A stretch of DNA of 48,366 bases from Clostridia bacterium (GTDB lineage: Bacteria > Bacillota > Clostridia > Oscillospirales > UBA644): positions 1-48,366 of the forward strand of contig JAGAOB010000013.1 of NCBI GenBank assembly GCA_017623895.1. Reading direction: 5' to 3'. Under the pieces are notes generated by a model. That model did no database searches. It had not been told where the DNA came from and was given only the letters and a program-made list of their open reading frames with translations. The translations under genes and the position numbers were made by a program. Below are positions 48,165 to 48,366 of the stretch, piece by piece; position 1 is the first letter of the stretch, and each line of letters opens with the position of its first letter.

Positions 48165-48366
48165 ACGAAAATAAAAACACACCCGTCCCAAAGCTGATAA
48201 AACCTTGAGACGAGTGCCTGTTGCATCCATAACACCCGCGGTACCACTCAAATTGCGGAAAACCCGCCTCTCTTGAGGTCCAACAACCCCTATGCCTTTA
48301 CGCAGCAATCACGGGGAGATTCTACCGACCCTTTGAAGGGTGTTCTTTCTCCCGACTCGGAAGTGA
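48165..48366 (-). promoter_or_regulatory. T-box leader (5' end cut by the window edge)
   Basis: On the minus strand the conserved T-box TGAGTGGTACCGCGG (48236-48250) pairs with the tRNA acceptor end and forms the antiterminator. A terminator stem follows: CACTCGTCTCAAGG and CTTTGGGACGGGTG pair over 14 bases (with G-U pairs; 48180-48193 and 48203-48216), then TGTGTTTTTATTTT. Upstream lie a stem III-like hairpin (GCGG/CCGC) and part of stem I. The window ends inside stem I, so the specifier codon cannot be assigned; an AUC triplet (Ile) in the 3' arm is only a guess. T-boxes raise expression when the matching tRNA is uncharged. Confidence 0.9.

Noticed and set aside
1..48366. Alternative genetic code with TGA read as an amino acid
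   Set aside because: Many intact genes here end in TGA at the expected family length (for example 7516, 8886, 21760, 22596), so TGA is a stop.
48270..48366. Specifier codon of the T-box
   Set aside because: Stem I is cut by the window edge; the AUC triplet seen in the 3' arm cannot be placed reliably.

Overview
The window looks like a chromosomal segment of a spore-forming, anaerobic, low-to-mid GC Clostridia-type Firmicute, probably an uncultured gut or rumen member. The evidence is a spore protease gene (gpr) next to spoIIP and a DacF-type carboxypeptidase, near-consensus sigma-A promoters with 17-base spacers, strong AAGGAGG-type ribosome binding sites, a short HisG that depends on HisZ, a YerC-type TrpR-like regulator, a T-box leader and ferredoxin-linked 2-oxoacid oxidoreductase genes. 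I found no complete tRNA or rRNA gene, CRISPR array, insertion sequence or prophage. TGA is used as a normal stop throughout.

Layout. Positions 1-182 carry a very strong minus-strand promoter and a leader that probably feeds an rRNA operon lying off the left edge. From 472 to 8886 come a B12-binding radical SAM protein, an Ig-like-domain lipoprotein, argS interrupted by one in-frame TGA, an orphan solute-binding lipoprotein, and an ACT-domain/DUF711 pair. From 8965 to 10941 on the minus strand are a small membrane exporter, rpsT and a PTS EIIC-like protein. From 11096 to 14409 lies the sporulation cluster gpr-spoIIP-dacF, with an 86-bp tandem duplication over the spoIIP start. On the minus strand follow rluB, a class A PBP, a Cys-rich unknown protein and trpS (14387-20601).

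From 20806 to 24674 is an unusual plus-strand unit: a structured leader RNA, three tandem paralogous metallophosphoesterases with a Ser replacing the usual GNHE asparagine, and a lipoprotein resembling DUF6528. It is followed by a 2TM/beta-rich protein, an inositol monophosphatase, a Cu/Zn SOD-like protein, a PAP2 phosphatase and a NifX-like protein with a His/Cys-rich tail. A complete histidine operon runs from 28477 to 36367: yerC-like regulator, hisZ, hisG, hisD, hisC, hisB, hisH, a DUF6440-like small protein, hisA, hisF, hisIE. A perfect palindrome lies inside its promoter.

The right end (36490-48366, minus strand) is the most interesting region. A T-box leader precedes an XRE-cupin-acyl-CoA synthetase fusion, a P-loop ATPase, a four-subunit 2-oxoacid:ferredoxin oxidoreductase, a branched-chain aminotransferase, a LeuA homologue that has lost its catalytic residues but keeps the LeuA regulatory domain, a TIM-barrel/acyl-CoA synthetase fusion, and an amidohydrolase. 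T-boxes normally switch on amino-acid supply genes when a tRNA is uncharged. I therefore infer a salvage route: carboxylic acid to acyl-CoA, reductive carboxylation to a 2-oxoacid, then transamination to an amino acid, most likely branched-chain.
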